DNA from: Bifidobacteriaceae bacterium
Lineage (GTDB): Bacteria; Actinomycetota; Actinomycetes; Actinomycetales; WQXJ01
Length of the DNA: 8,454 nucleotides
NCBI GenBank assembly: GCA_031278075.1
Contig: JAITLE010000082.1
Span: 1 to 8,454 of the forward strand
Direction of reading: 5' to 3'
The stretch's first letter is position 1. Each line of letters begins with the position of its first letter. Both the position numbers and the translations under genes were made by a program. Of the stretch, positions 1 through 5,218 are shown piece after piece. Under the pieces are notes generated by a model, which saw only the letters and a program-made list of their open reading frames with translations, made no database searches and had not been told where the DNA came from.

Positions 1-62
1 GACGGGTTTGACCATTCCTACACTTCTCCCGCCAGAGACGAGAAGTGTAGACTTCCGCGCCC
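1..62. repeat. Hairpin-forming interspersed repeat, copy 1
   Basis: This is the first of two near-identical copies; the other is at 159-220. They match at 59 of 62 positions, with differences at 37, 38 and 52. Inside is a perfect 11-bp inverted repeat: CTACACTTCTC at 18-28 and GAGAAGTGTAG at 40-50, with an 11-nt loop. The copy begins at the first base of the window, so it may extend further left. No T-run follows either arm, so it does not look like a classical intrinsic terminator. It could be a REP/MITE-like dispersed element, a protein-binding palindrome or an RNA hairpin; the sequence alone does not decide. Confidence 0.8.
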
Positions 63-158
63 GGCGCCGCAGCCCGCATCTTGACCGTGAACCCGCCTTG
101 GACGTGTTGCCGCAGGTCAGGGGCTTGCGCTGGTTCTGGCCCGCTGGACCCCGATCGG

Positions 159-220
159 GACGGGTTTGACCATTCCTACACTTCTCCCGCCAGAACCGAG
201 AAGTGTAGAGTTCCGCGCCC
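159..220. repeat. Hairpin-forming interspersed repeat, copy 2
   Basis: Second copy of the 62-bp element, in the same orientation and offset by 158 bp from copy 1. The arms at 176-186 and 198-208 are unchanged. Two of the three differences (195, 196) fall in the 11-nt loop and one (210) just outside the stem, so the stem is the conserved part. Similarity stops around 220, where the flanks become unrelated. It lies about 90 bp past the end of the glycerate kinase gene (minus strand) and directly abuts a transposase scrap at 224-277. I found no third copy in the window. Confidence 0.8.
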
Positions 221-223
221 CGG

Positions 224-277
224 TACCGCGAAGGAGGCCTCGACCTGGTTGAGCCAAGCCGCGTCGGTCGCGGTGAA
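224..277 (-). pseudogene. Fragment of an IS630-type DDE transposase
   Basis: Read on the minus strand from 277 to 224, the sequence gives FTATDAAWLNQVEASFAV. This resembles the C-terminal signature of IS630-family DDE transposases, roughly HFTPTHASWLNQVEIWF, in which the Glu of NQVE is the last catalytic acidic residue. Only about 18 residues match. The sequence before position 277 (a GC-rich stretch coding Pro/Gly) and after 224 no longer resembles the family, so this is a broken relic. Several conserved positions are changed (FTP to FTA, THAS to TDAA). The right edge of hairpin repeat copy 2 lies 3 bp away. The match is from memory of the family signature; a chance match is possible but unlikely given the contiguous WLNQVE core. 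Confidence 0.5.
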
Positions 278-306
278 ACAGCCGCCGCCGCGGCCGGGGG
301 CCGTCG

Positions 307-1440
307 TCACACCAGCGAGTCCAAGTGGTGGAGAGCGACACGGCGGGCGGTGGCACGGACGAGCCGGTCGGCATCGTGCAGCGAACACACCGGATCCGGC
401 TCTAGATCGGTGAGCGGGTAGACGCGGGCCAAACCGAGCGTGCGTGCCTGAGATGGGGTGATGTGGGAGGCGCCGCAGAGCGCGACCGTCGGCACGCCGG
501 CGGCACGCGCGGCTCGGGCGACACCCGCGACCGTCTTGCCGAGCAGGGTTTGGGCGTCCAGGAGACCCTCGCCGGTGACGACCAACGTGGCGCGGCTGAC
601 CGCCTCACGGAACCCGGTCAACTCCAACACCAAGTCCACGCCCGGGACGAGGCGCGCCCCCAGAAGCGCCGCCGCCGCGAAGCCGACACCGCCGGCGGCC
701 CCGGCGCCCGGCCTGTCGCGCAGGTCACAGCCGCATGTGGCGGCGACCAGGTCCGCCCACGCCTCAAGACGACGTTCACGGTCGACCGCGTCTTGCCCGG
801 TGAGGCCCTTCTGGGGGCCGAACACGGCGACCGCCCCCGCATGGCCGAGCAGCGGGGCGGCGACGTCCGACGCGAGCACTATCTCCCGCCCGGCGAGCAG
901 CGGACGGATCGGCGCGAGGTCGAGCGTCACGCCGGAAGCGAGCGACTCAGGCGTGGGAGGGAGCTTCAGGCCGGTCGCGTCGCGCAACGCGCCGCCCAGT
1001 CCGGCGATCATCCCGATTCCCCCGTCGGACGATGCCGACCCCCCAGCCCCCACGATCAACCGTTCCGTGGTGGTGGCGGCGAGCGCCGCGCGGATCGCCT
1101 GCCCAAGACCGAAGCTGGTCGCGGCGAGCGGGGCGAGACGGCCCCGGGGCAGGCGGTTCAAACCGCAGGCGTCGGCCAACTCGACCACAGCGACACCGCC
1201 CCGGCGTGCGACGCCCGTTGTGACCGGCTGGCCGGTGGGGCCTTGGACCGTCACGGGCTCCAACGCGAACCCGGCGCTCATCACCGCGTCTAGGGTGCCG
1301 TCGCCGCCGTCGGCCACGAGCACTCCCTCGGCGGCGAGACCAGCGTCCTCAAAGCCCGCGACCACGGCGTCCCGCACCTGGCGGGCGGTCAGGGACCCCT
1401 TGAACTTGTCGCAGGCGACCAGACCACGTTTCAGGGCCAC
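307..1440 (-). CDS. glxK: Glycerate kinase (GlxK/GarK family)
   Basis: Phosphorylates D-glycerate with ATP to give phosphoglycerate, feeding glyoxylate or glycerate breakdown into glycolysis; cytosolic. The 377-residue product fits the family (about 370-380). Motifs in order: DKFKGS (11-16), ADGGDGT (43-49), GAGGSASSDGG (131-141, the family's GIGGSATNDGG site), SDVAAPLLG (191-199), GAAGGVGF (247-254) and TGEGLLDAQTLLGK (289-302). The start is a GTG at 1440; it puts DKFKGS close to the N-terminus, as in relatives, and no better start lies upstream. There is no Shine-Dalgarno sequence, but TACGCT sits 7 nt upstream, suggesting a leaderless transcript. It lies 54 bp downstream of purD on the same strand, with no functional link obvious. 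The family is clear; whether the product is 2- or 3-phosphoglycerate cannot be read from sequence. The symbol is by family only. Confidence 0.93.
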   Translation of the reverse strand: MALKRGLVACDKFKGSLTARQVRDAVVAGFEDAGLAAEGVLVADGGDGTLDAVMSAGFALEPVTVQGPTGQPVTTGVARRGGVAVVELADACGLNRLPRGRLAPLAATSFGLGQAIRAALAATTTERLIVGAGGSASSDGGIGMIAGLGGALRDATGLKLPPTPESLASGVTLDLAPIRPLLAGREIVLASDVAAPLLGHAGAVAVFGPQKGLTGQDAVDRERRLEAWADLVAATCGCDLRDRPGAGAAGGVGFAAAALLGARLVPGVDLVLELTGFREAVSRATLVVTGEGLLDAQTLLGKTVAGVARAARAAGVPTVALCGASHITPSQARTLGLARVYPLTDLEPDPVCSLHDADRLVRATARRVALHHLDSLV

Positions 1441-1447
1441 ATCAGCC

Positions 1448-1453
1448 AGCGTA
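1448..1453 (-). promoter_or_regulatory. Candidate -10 element for leaderless glycerate kinase transcript
   Basis: On the minus strand TACGCT fits the actinobacterial -10 pattern TANNNT. It ends 7 nt before the GTG start at 1440, which would place transcription initiation at or within one base of the start codon. No Shine-Dalgarno sequence lies in the gap and no convincing -35 was seen. It lies in the 54-bp purD-glycerate kinase gap, so glycerate kinase could be transcribed separately from purD. Confidence 0.4.
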
Positions 1454-1494
1454 ACGGCGCGCCGCCGCGGAGCTGGTCAGGCGCCAAGGCGGGA

Positions 1495-2754
1495 CTACTT
1501 GCCGAGGGCGGCCCTCAGCGCGATGTCCGTCCTGTGGCGCCCGCCGTCCAAGTGGATCGAGCTGATCCCGGCGTACGCGCGGTCGCGCGCCGCCGCGAGG
1601 TTCCGGCCCAACCCCACCACGGACAAAACCCGGCCGCCAGCGGAGACCAGGCAGCCGGCGCCGTCGAGCTTGGCGCCCGCCTGGAGCACATAGACACCCG
1701 GGATGCCGTCCGCGGCGTCGACACCGCTGATCAGATCGCCCAGACGAGGGCTGCCCGGGTAGCCCGCCGCCGCCAGGACCACCGTGACGGCCGCGTCCTC
1801 AGACCAATCCAGCGATCCAACCTGCGCCAATGTCCCCGTGGCAGCCGCCAGGAGCACCTTCGACAGGGGTGTCGCGAGCCGGGCCAGCACCACCTGCGCC
1901 TCCGGATCCCCGAACCGGACGTTGAATTCGACCACGCGCAAGCCTTTGCTGGTCAGCGCCAGACCGCAGTACAGCAAACCCTGGAAGGGCACGCCCAGGG
2001 CTGCCATCTGCGCGATTGTCGGCCGGGCGACGCGATCCAGAACCTGATCCGTCAGGTCGCCAGGGGCCCACGGCAGCGGCGAATAAGCCCCCATGCCGCC
2101 GGTGTTCGGGCCCTCGTCGTTGTCGAGGGCGCGTTTGAAATCCTGGGCCGGAGCCAGCGGCAGGACCGTCTCGCCGTCGGTCACGCAGAACAGGGACACC
2201 TCTGGGCCGTCCAAGTACTCCTCGATCACGACTTGTGCGCCCGTGTCGAAACAAGCTTGCGCGTGAGCCAGCGCGGCCGGGCGTGAATCGGTGACGACCA
2301 CGCCCTTGCCTGCCGCCAGCCCGTCATTCTTCACCACATAAGGCGGGCCGAACTCGTCGAGGGCCGCAGCCGCCTCGTCCCGGGTGGCGGCCACGCGCGC
2401 GGCGGCGGTCGGGACCCCGGCGGCCGCCATGACCTCCTTCGCGAAAGACTTCGACGATTCGAGGCGCGCGGCGGCCGCGCTGGGTCCGAAACAGGGGATC
2501 TTGACGGCGCGGACGGCATCGGCCACACCATCTGTGAGCGGGGCCTCCGGACCGATCACCACCAGATCGGCTTTGATCTTGCAGGCCAGATAGGCGACCG
2601 CCGGGCCGGACGCGAGGTCGACCTCACGCAGCTCGGCCAAGCGGCCGATCCCCGGGTTGCCCGGCGCCGCGAACAGTTGGTGACCGCCCTCGCGGTGGAA
2701 GGCGTGGACGATGCCGTGCTCGCGGGCGCCAGCGCCCAACACCAGGATTCTCAC
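1495..2754 (-). CDS. purD: Phosphoribosylamine-glycine ligase (GARS)
   Basis: Catalyses step 2 of de novo purine synthesis: phosphoribosylamine plus glycine plus ATP gives glycinamide ribonucleotide (GAR), in the cytosol. At 419 residues it has the usual monofunctional bacterial length. Visible features: N-terminal nucleotide-like fold with GAGAREH (7-13, usually GSGGREH); the ATP-grasp domain with KNDGLAAGKGVVV (142-154) and IEEYLDGPEVSLF (177-189); DNDEGPNTGGMGAYSP (211-226); and the GARS signature RFGDPEAQ (280-287). The start is a GTG at 2754; MRILVLGAGAREH aligns with the normal N-terminus, so nothing upstream is needed. No Shine-Dalgarno sequence precedes it, while TAGGCT lies exactly 6 nt upstream, suggesting a leaderless message. 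The gene is divergent from the amine dehydrogenase-like gene and about 1.3 kb from purS/purQ, so purine genes are clustered loosely, not in one operon. Confidence 0.97.
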   Translation of the reverse strand: MRILVLGAGAREHGIVHAFHREGGHQLFAAPGNPGIGRLAELREVDLASGPAVAYLACKIKADLVVIGPEAPLTDGVADAVRAVKIPCFGPSAAAARLESSKSFAKEVMAAAGVPTAAARVAATRDEAAAALDEFGPPYVVKNDGLAAGKGVVVTDSRPAALAHAQACFDTGAQVVIEEYLDGPEVSLFCVTDGETVLPLAPAQDFKRALDNDEGPNTGGMGAYSPLPWAPGDLTDQVLDRVARPTIAQMAALGVPFQGLLYCGLALTSKGLRVVEFNVRFGDPEAQVVLARLATPLSKVLLAAATGTLAQVGSLDWSEDAAVTVVLAAAGYPGSPRLGDLISGVDAADGIPGVYVLQAGAKLDGAGCLVSAGGRVLSVVGLGRNLAAARDRAYAGISSIHLDGGRHRTDIALRAALGK

Positions 2755-2760
2755 CGGTCA

Positions 2761-2766
2761 AGCCTA
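2761..2766 (-). promoter_or_regulatory. Candidate -10 element for leaderless purD transcript
   Basis: TAGGCT on the minus strand fits TANNNT and is separated from the purD GTG by 6 nt (TGACCG). With the hexamer at -12 to -7, the G of GTG would be +1. This is the spacing expected for a leaderless actinobacterial gene, and no Shine-Dalgarno sequence competes with it. No clear -35 is visible. Confidence 0.45.
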
Positions 2767-2769
2767 GCC

Positions 2770-2783
2770 GCGCGCCGGCGCGC
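2770..2783. promoter_or_regulatory. 14-bp palindrome in divergent purD/dehydrogenase gap
   Basis: GCGCGCCGGCGCGC is a perfect palindrome just upstream of the candidate purD -10, inside the 132-bp gap between two divergent genes. It could be an operator acting on either gene. In DNA this GC-rich, short GC palindromes also arise by chance, so support is weak. Confidence 0.25.
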
Positions 2784-2828
2784 CGCGGGCGAAGACCAAG
2801 GTCACGGGCTTCGGCGTGGGCGCCTGAC

Positions 2829-2834
2829 TAGCCT
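2829..2834 (+). promoter_or_regulatory. Candidate -10 element for dehydrogenase gene
   Basis: TAGCCT on the plus strand fits TANNNT and would start a transcript near 2841, leaving a leader of about 46 nt that includes the AAAGGAG ribosome binding site. No good -35 hexamer lies 16-19 bp upstream, so this is tentative. Confidence 0.25.
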
Positions 2835-2872
2835 GGTGGGACCCGCCCGGGGCGACGAGCACACACCAGCGC

Positions 2873-2879
2873 AAAGGAG
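2873..2879 (+). promoter_or_regulatory. Shine-Dalgarno site fixing the dehydrogenase start
   Basis: AAAGGAG lies 7 nt before the ATG at 2887. The frame is open for another 70 codons upstream, to 2677 inside purD, but that extension overlaps the divergent purD gene and has no family resemblance. This site selects 2887 as the true start. Confidence 0.85.
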
Positions 2880-2886
2880 CACCGAC

Positions 2887-3897
2887 ATGGCTGACAAACC
2901 CACACGTGTAGTTCTGTACGGATCGGGCCTGATGGGGTCCGTCATCATTCGCTACCTGATCGAAAAAGGCTTCGATTTGGTCGGCGTCATCGACAACAAC
3001 CCCGACTTGGTCGGCAAGGACGCGGGGGCTGTCGCGGGGTTGGGCCGGGATCTGGGCGTCGTGGTCTCCGACGACGCAGACGCGGTCCTCTCCCAAGGAG
3101 CCGACATAGCGATCCTGACGCTGATGTCGCTGATGAGCGACATGGAACCGTTCTTCGCACAATGCGCCCGCCACGGCGTCAACGCGATCTCCACCTGTGA
3201 GGAGGCGTTCTATCCGCGCACCACATCGCCCGAGATCACCGACCGCCTCGACGCTCTCGCCAAGGAACACGGCGTGACCTTGACCGGCTCCGGCTACCAG
3301 GACGTCTATTGGGGCAACCTCGCGACAGTGATCGCGGGATCGACCCAGCGGATCGAGTCGATGGAGGGCGTGAGCTCCTACAACGTCGACGACTACGGGA
3401 TCGCCCTAGCCAAGGTCCACGGCGTCGGCATGACCCCGGAGCAGTTCCAGCGTGAGATCGCCGAGGCCAACGTCCCGTCCTTCGCGATGAACGTGCCGGG
3501 TTGGATAGCCTCGCAGCTCGGGCTCACCATGACGGAGATCAGCCAGGTCCTGATGCCGCGGTACAGCGACCACCCGGTCGCCTCGACCACCCTCGGCCGG
3601 GACATCGAACCCGGCGAGGCTCTCGGCATGGCCGCCCGCGCGACCGCCAAGACCGCGGAGGGCGTCGCGATCATCATGGAGGTCCGCGGCCTGGTTTACG
3701 AGCCTGGCGACACCGACCTCAACGATTGGGTGATCCGCGGTGAGCCCACCACCGCCGTCAGCGTGGACAAGCCCAACACCGTCGAGTTGACCTGCGGAAC
3801 CATCGTCAACCGCCTCCCGCAAGTGATCGCGGCGCCACCCGGCTTCACCACGTTGGAACTCCTCCCGCCCGCCAAATACCTGCCTGTCGTCGCGTGA
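2887..3897 (+). CDS. NAD(P)-dependent amine dehydrogenase, 2,4-diaminopentanoate dehydrogenase-like
   Basis: A 336-residue oxidoreductase with a Rossmann fold related to dihydrodipicolinate reductase. The N-terminus has VVLYGSGLMG with a GxGxxG dinucleotide loop at 12-17, and an acidic VIDNNPD after strand 2 (34-40). ISTCEEAFYP (101-110) and the C-terminal VNRLPQVIAAPPGFTTLELLPP (307-328) match what I know of the clostridial 2,4-diaminopentanoate dehydrogenase (Ord) family. That enzyme oxidises and deaminates 2,4-diaminopentanoate in ornithine fermentation. Here the segment usually reading GTGINPGF in Ord is GSGYQDVYWGN (134-144), so the substrate may differ. The start at 2887 is set by AAAGGAG. 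No ornithine aminomutase or thiolase genes are nearby; the gene is flanked by purine genes and appears monocistronic. Database names such as dihydrodipicolinate reductase are possible, but the length (about 270 residues for DapB) argues against true DapB. No signal peptide or membrane segment. Confidence 0.75.
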   Translation: MADKPTRVVLYGSGLMGSVIIRYLIEKGFDLVGVIDNNPDLVGKDAGAVAGLGRDLGVVVSDDADAVLSQGADIAILTLMSLMSDMEPFFAQCARHGVNAISTCEEAFYPRTTSPEITDRLDALAKEHGVTLTGSGYQDVYWGNLATVIAGSTQRIESMEGVSSYNVDDYGIALAKVHGVGMTPEQFQREIAEANVPSFAMNVPGWIASQLGLTMTEISQVLMPRYSDHPVASTTLGRDIEPGEALGMAARATAKTAEGVAIIMEVRGLVYEPGDTDLNDWVIRGEPTTAVSVDKPNTVELTCGTIVNRLPQVIAAPPGFTTLELLPPAKYLPVVA

Positions 3898-3905
3898 GGG
3901 CCTGC

Positions 3906-3954
3906 CCGTCGCACGATCGCGTCCGGTCTAGCTGAGGGGGCGACCATGCGACGG
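3906..3954. terminator. Possible bidirectional hairpin terminator
   Basis: CCGTCGCA at 3906-3913 pairs perfectly with TGCGACGG at 3947-3954 across a 33-nt loop, in the 115-bp gap between the convergent dehydrogenase and purQ genes. No T-tract follows on either strand and the loop is long, so this is a position-based guess. Confidence 0.25.
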
Positions 3955-4012
3955 CGACGTGCCGGGTCACGCTCGGCGCGGGCGGATGGGATCCGGCGCT
4001 GGGTGGTCGCGG

Positions 4013-4732
4013 TCAGGCTGGGACGCCGGCTGGAATGGTCCCGGTGACGCGTCTGATCACGGACGTGAAGAATCGGAGGCCGTCCTGGCCCGCGCGCCGC
4101 CCGGCGGCGGAATCCGGGCCGAACCCGACCTCGACCGCGTGCTCCGGGTGGGGCATCAGACCGACGACGTTGCCTGCCTCGTTCGTGATCCCGGCTATGT
4201 CCGCGATGGAGCCGTTCGGGTTGCAATCCTGATAGCGGAACACGACGCGGCCCTCGGCTTCGAGTTGGTCCACCACGGCGCGCGGCGCTTGGAACCGGCC
4301 TTCTTGGTTTTTCAAGGGGATCACGATCTGTTCGCCTGGGTGGAAGTCGGCGGTCCAGGCTGTGGTGGTGTTCTCCACGCGGAGCGGCTGCTCGCGGCAG
4401 ACGAACGTGCGGCGATCGTTCTTGACCATAGCGCCCGGGAGCAGGTGGGATTCGGTCAGCACTTGGAACCCGTTGCAGATGCCGAGCACGGGCATGCCGG
4501 CTCGGGCCGCGTCGACGATCAGTTCCATGACCGGGGCGAACCGGGCGATCGCGCCGACCCGGAGGTAATCCCCGTAGGAGAATCCACCCGGCAGCACCAC
4601 CGCGTCCGCGCCGCGCAGCGACCGGTCCGCGTGCCACAGTGGGACTCCCTCGGCCCCGGCAAGACGGACCGCGCGCAGCGCGTCCCTGTCGTCAAGCGTT
4701 CCGGGGAACGTCACCACCCCGATGCGGAGCAT
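4013..4732 (-). CDS. purQ: Phosphoribosylformylglycinamidine synthase subunit PurQ
   Basis: Glutaminase subunit of FGAM synthase, step 4 of purine synthesis. It releases ammonia from glutamine and passes it to PurL, with PurS as the third subunit; cytosolic. The 239-residue product is a class I glutamine amidotransferase: LRIGVVTFPGTLDD at the N-terminus, VLPGGFSYGDYLR (46-58) forming the oxyanion region, the nucleophile Cys86 in GICNGFQVL, and the His195/Glu197 pair in MPHPEHAVE. All three catalytic residues are present. ATG start at 4732 gives the normal N-terminus. It overlaps the end of purS by 22 bp, so the two are translationally coupled; only a weak purine-rich site precedes the ATG. 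The expected partner purL does not follow: the next gene downstream is convergent. Confidence 0.97.
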   Translation of the reverse strand: MLRIGVVTFPGTLDDRDALRAVRLAGAEGVPLWHADRSLRGADAVVLPGGFSYGDYLRVGAIARFAPVMELIVDAARAGMPVLGICNGFQVLTESHLLPGAMVKNDRRTFVCREQPLRVENTTTAWTADFHPGEQIVIPLKNQEGRFQAPRAVVDQLEAEGRVVFRYQDCNPNGSIADIAGITNEAGNVVGLMPHPEHAVEVGFGPDSAAGRRAGQDGLRFFTSVIRRVTGTIPAGVPA

Positions 4733-4998
4733 GCCGGCTGCCCGCCCGCCTCTGATTCGACGCGGACCGCGACCACATCCTCGATCACGGGGTTGGACAA
4801 GAGCGTGGTGGCAGCTTCGCGGGCTGCCGCCAGCGTCGCCGGGCTGGGGTCGCCTGCCACCTCGAGTTCGAAGCGTTTGCCCTGGCGGACTCCTAGGAAC
4901 TGGGTGAAACCCAGCCGCTGCAGGGCGCTGACCACAGCTTTTCCCTGGGGATCGAGAATCTCGGGTTTGGGCATCACATCAACGATCAGGCGGGCCAT
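4711..4998 (-). CDS. purS: Phosphoribosylformylglycinamidine synthase subunit PurS
   Basis: Small structural subunit of the three-part FGAM synthase (PurS-PurQ-PurL) found in Gram-positive bacteria and archaea; it bridges PurQ and PurL. The 95-residue product begins MARLIVDVMPKPEILDPQGK, with VMPKPEILDPQGKAV and LGFTQFLGVRQGKRFELEV as the family's conserved segments. The usual PurS ends near the VRVES around residue 82; about 12 extra residues here (ending PACSASGW) run over the start of purQ and explain the 22-bp overlap. ATG start at 4998 is preceded by GAGAGG at 5004-5009, 5 nt away, the clearest ribosome binding site of the purine genes here. A 220-bp gap with hairpins separates it from purC upstream, so purS-purQ may have its own promoter. 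Confidence 0.95.
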   Translation of the reverse strand: MARLIVDVMPKPEILDPQGKAVVSALQRLGFTQFLGVRQGKRFELEVAGDPSPATLAAAREAATTLLSNPVIEDVVAVRVESEAGGQPACSASGW

Positions 4999-5003
4999 CT
5001 CTG

Positions 5004-5009
5004 CCTCTC
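5004..5009 (-). promoter_or_regulatory. Shine-Dalgarno site for purS
   Basis: GAGAGG on the minus strand lies 5 nt before the purS ATG at 4998. It supports that start and shows that purS-purQ is led, unlike the apparently leaderless purD and purC. Confidence 0.7.
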
Positions 5010-5053
5010 AAAGTCGGTCGGGGCCGGCGGGCGCGCGTCGGCCCGTCACTCCC

Positions 5054-5059
5054 AGCCTA
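5054..5059 (-). promoter_or_regulatory. Candidate -10 element for purSQ
   Basis: TAGGCT on the minus strand, identical to the hexamer proposed for purD, would start transcription near 5047 and give a leader of about 48 nt containing the GAGAGG site. No -35 match is visible at the right distance. If real, purS-purQ can be transcribed independently of purC. Confidence 0.3.
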
Positions 5060-5069
5060 CCGACCAGGA

Positions 5070-5093
5070 GCGGCGGCGGCCTCGCGCCGCCGC
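5070..5093. terminator. GC hairpin in purC-purS gap
   Basis: GCGGCGGCG at 5070-5078 pairs perfectly with CGCCGCCGC at 5085-5093 around a 6-nt loop. It lies between the end of purC and the candidate purSQ promoter. No T-run follows on the minus strand, but many GC-rich bacteria lack one. It could terminate purC or attenuate read-through into purSQ. Simple GGC-rich sequence makes chance pairing quite possible. Confidence 0.35.
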
Positions 5094-5149
5094 GCCAGTC
5101 GCGGGGCGGCCGGAGAGCTCCCGCCGGATGCGGCCGGGTCCAGCTCCGA

Positions 5150-5184
5150 CTGGCGCCAAACCGTCAGACGCCGGGTGGCGCCAG
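5150..5184. terminator. Inverted repeat downstream of purC
   Basis: CTGGCGCCA (5150-5158) and TGGCGCCAG (5176-5184) form a perfect 9-bp stem with a 17-nt loop, starting 35 nt past the purC stop. A third TGGCGCC lies at 5203-5209. No T-run follows, so its role as terminator or protein site is uncertain. Apart from this, the 5070 hairpin and the purS signals, the 220-bp gap shows no gene. Confidence 0.3.
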
Positions 5185-5218
5185 CCGGCCGCACACCTTG
5201 CCTGGCGCCGCGGGAACC

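Larger units (their letters stand above)
1..306. other. Gene-free segment with repeats and transposon debris
   Basis: This stretch lies beyond the 3' end of glycerate kinase. It contains the two 62-bp hairpin repeats and the transposase fragment. The rest (about 63-158 and 278-306) shows no recognisable gene. Open frames cross it on both strands, but they run through the hairpins and have no plausible start site or family resemblance. An AAGGAGG at 230-236 on the plus strand looks like a ribosome binding site but has no suitable start codon after it. The segment reads as an accumulation site for small repeats and insertion remnants. Confidence 0.6.

Noticed and set aside
230..236. AAGGAGG, a strong Shine-Dalgarno-like sequence on the plus strand.
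   Set aside because: No ATG or GTG lies at a suitable distance, and the sequence downstream is the reverse of the transposase relic and glycerate kinase.
81..413. A 110-codon plus-strand frame in the left gene-free region, with CTTGACCGTGA near its start resembling the sequence before purD.
   Set aside because: It runs through hairpin repeat copy 2, the antisense of the transposase relic and the end of glycerate kinase. There is no TANNNT upstream and no recognisable domain, so the short match is probably chance.
458..1693. A 411-codon plus-strand open frame antisense to glycerate kinase and purD.
   Set aside because: It is rich in Ala, Pro, Arg and Ser as expected from the reverse of GC-rich genes, crosses two real genes, and has no ribosome binding site.
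2677..2886. A 70-codon upstream extension of the dehydrogenase gene.
   Set aside because: It overlaps the divergent purD start and promoter region, and AAAGGAG at 2873-2879 clearly marks the ATG at 2887.
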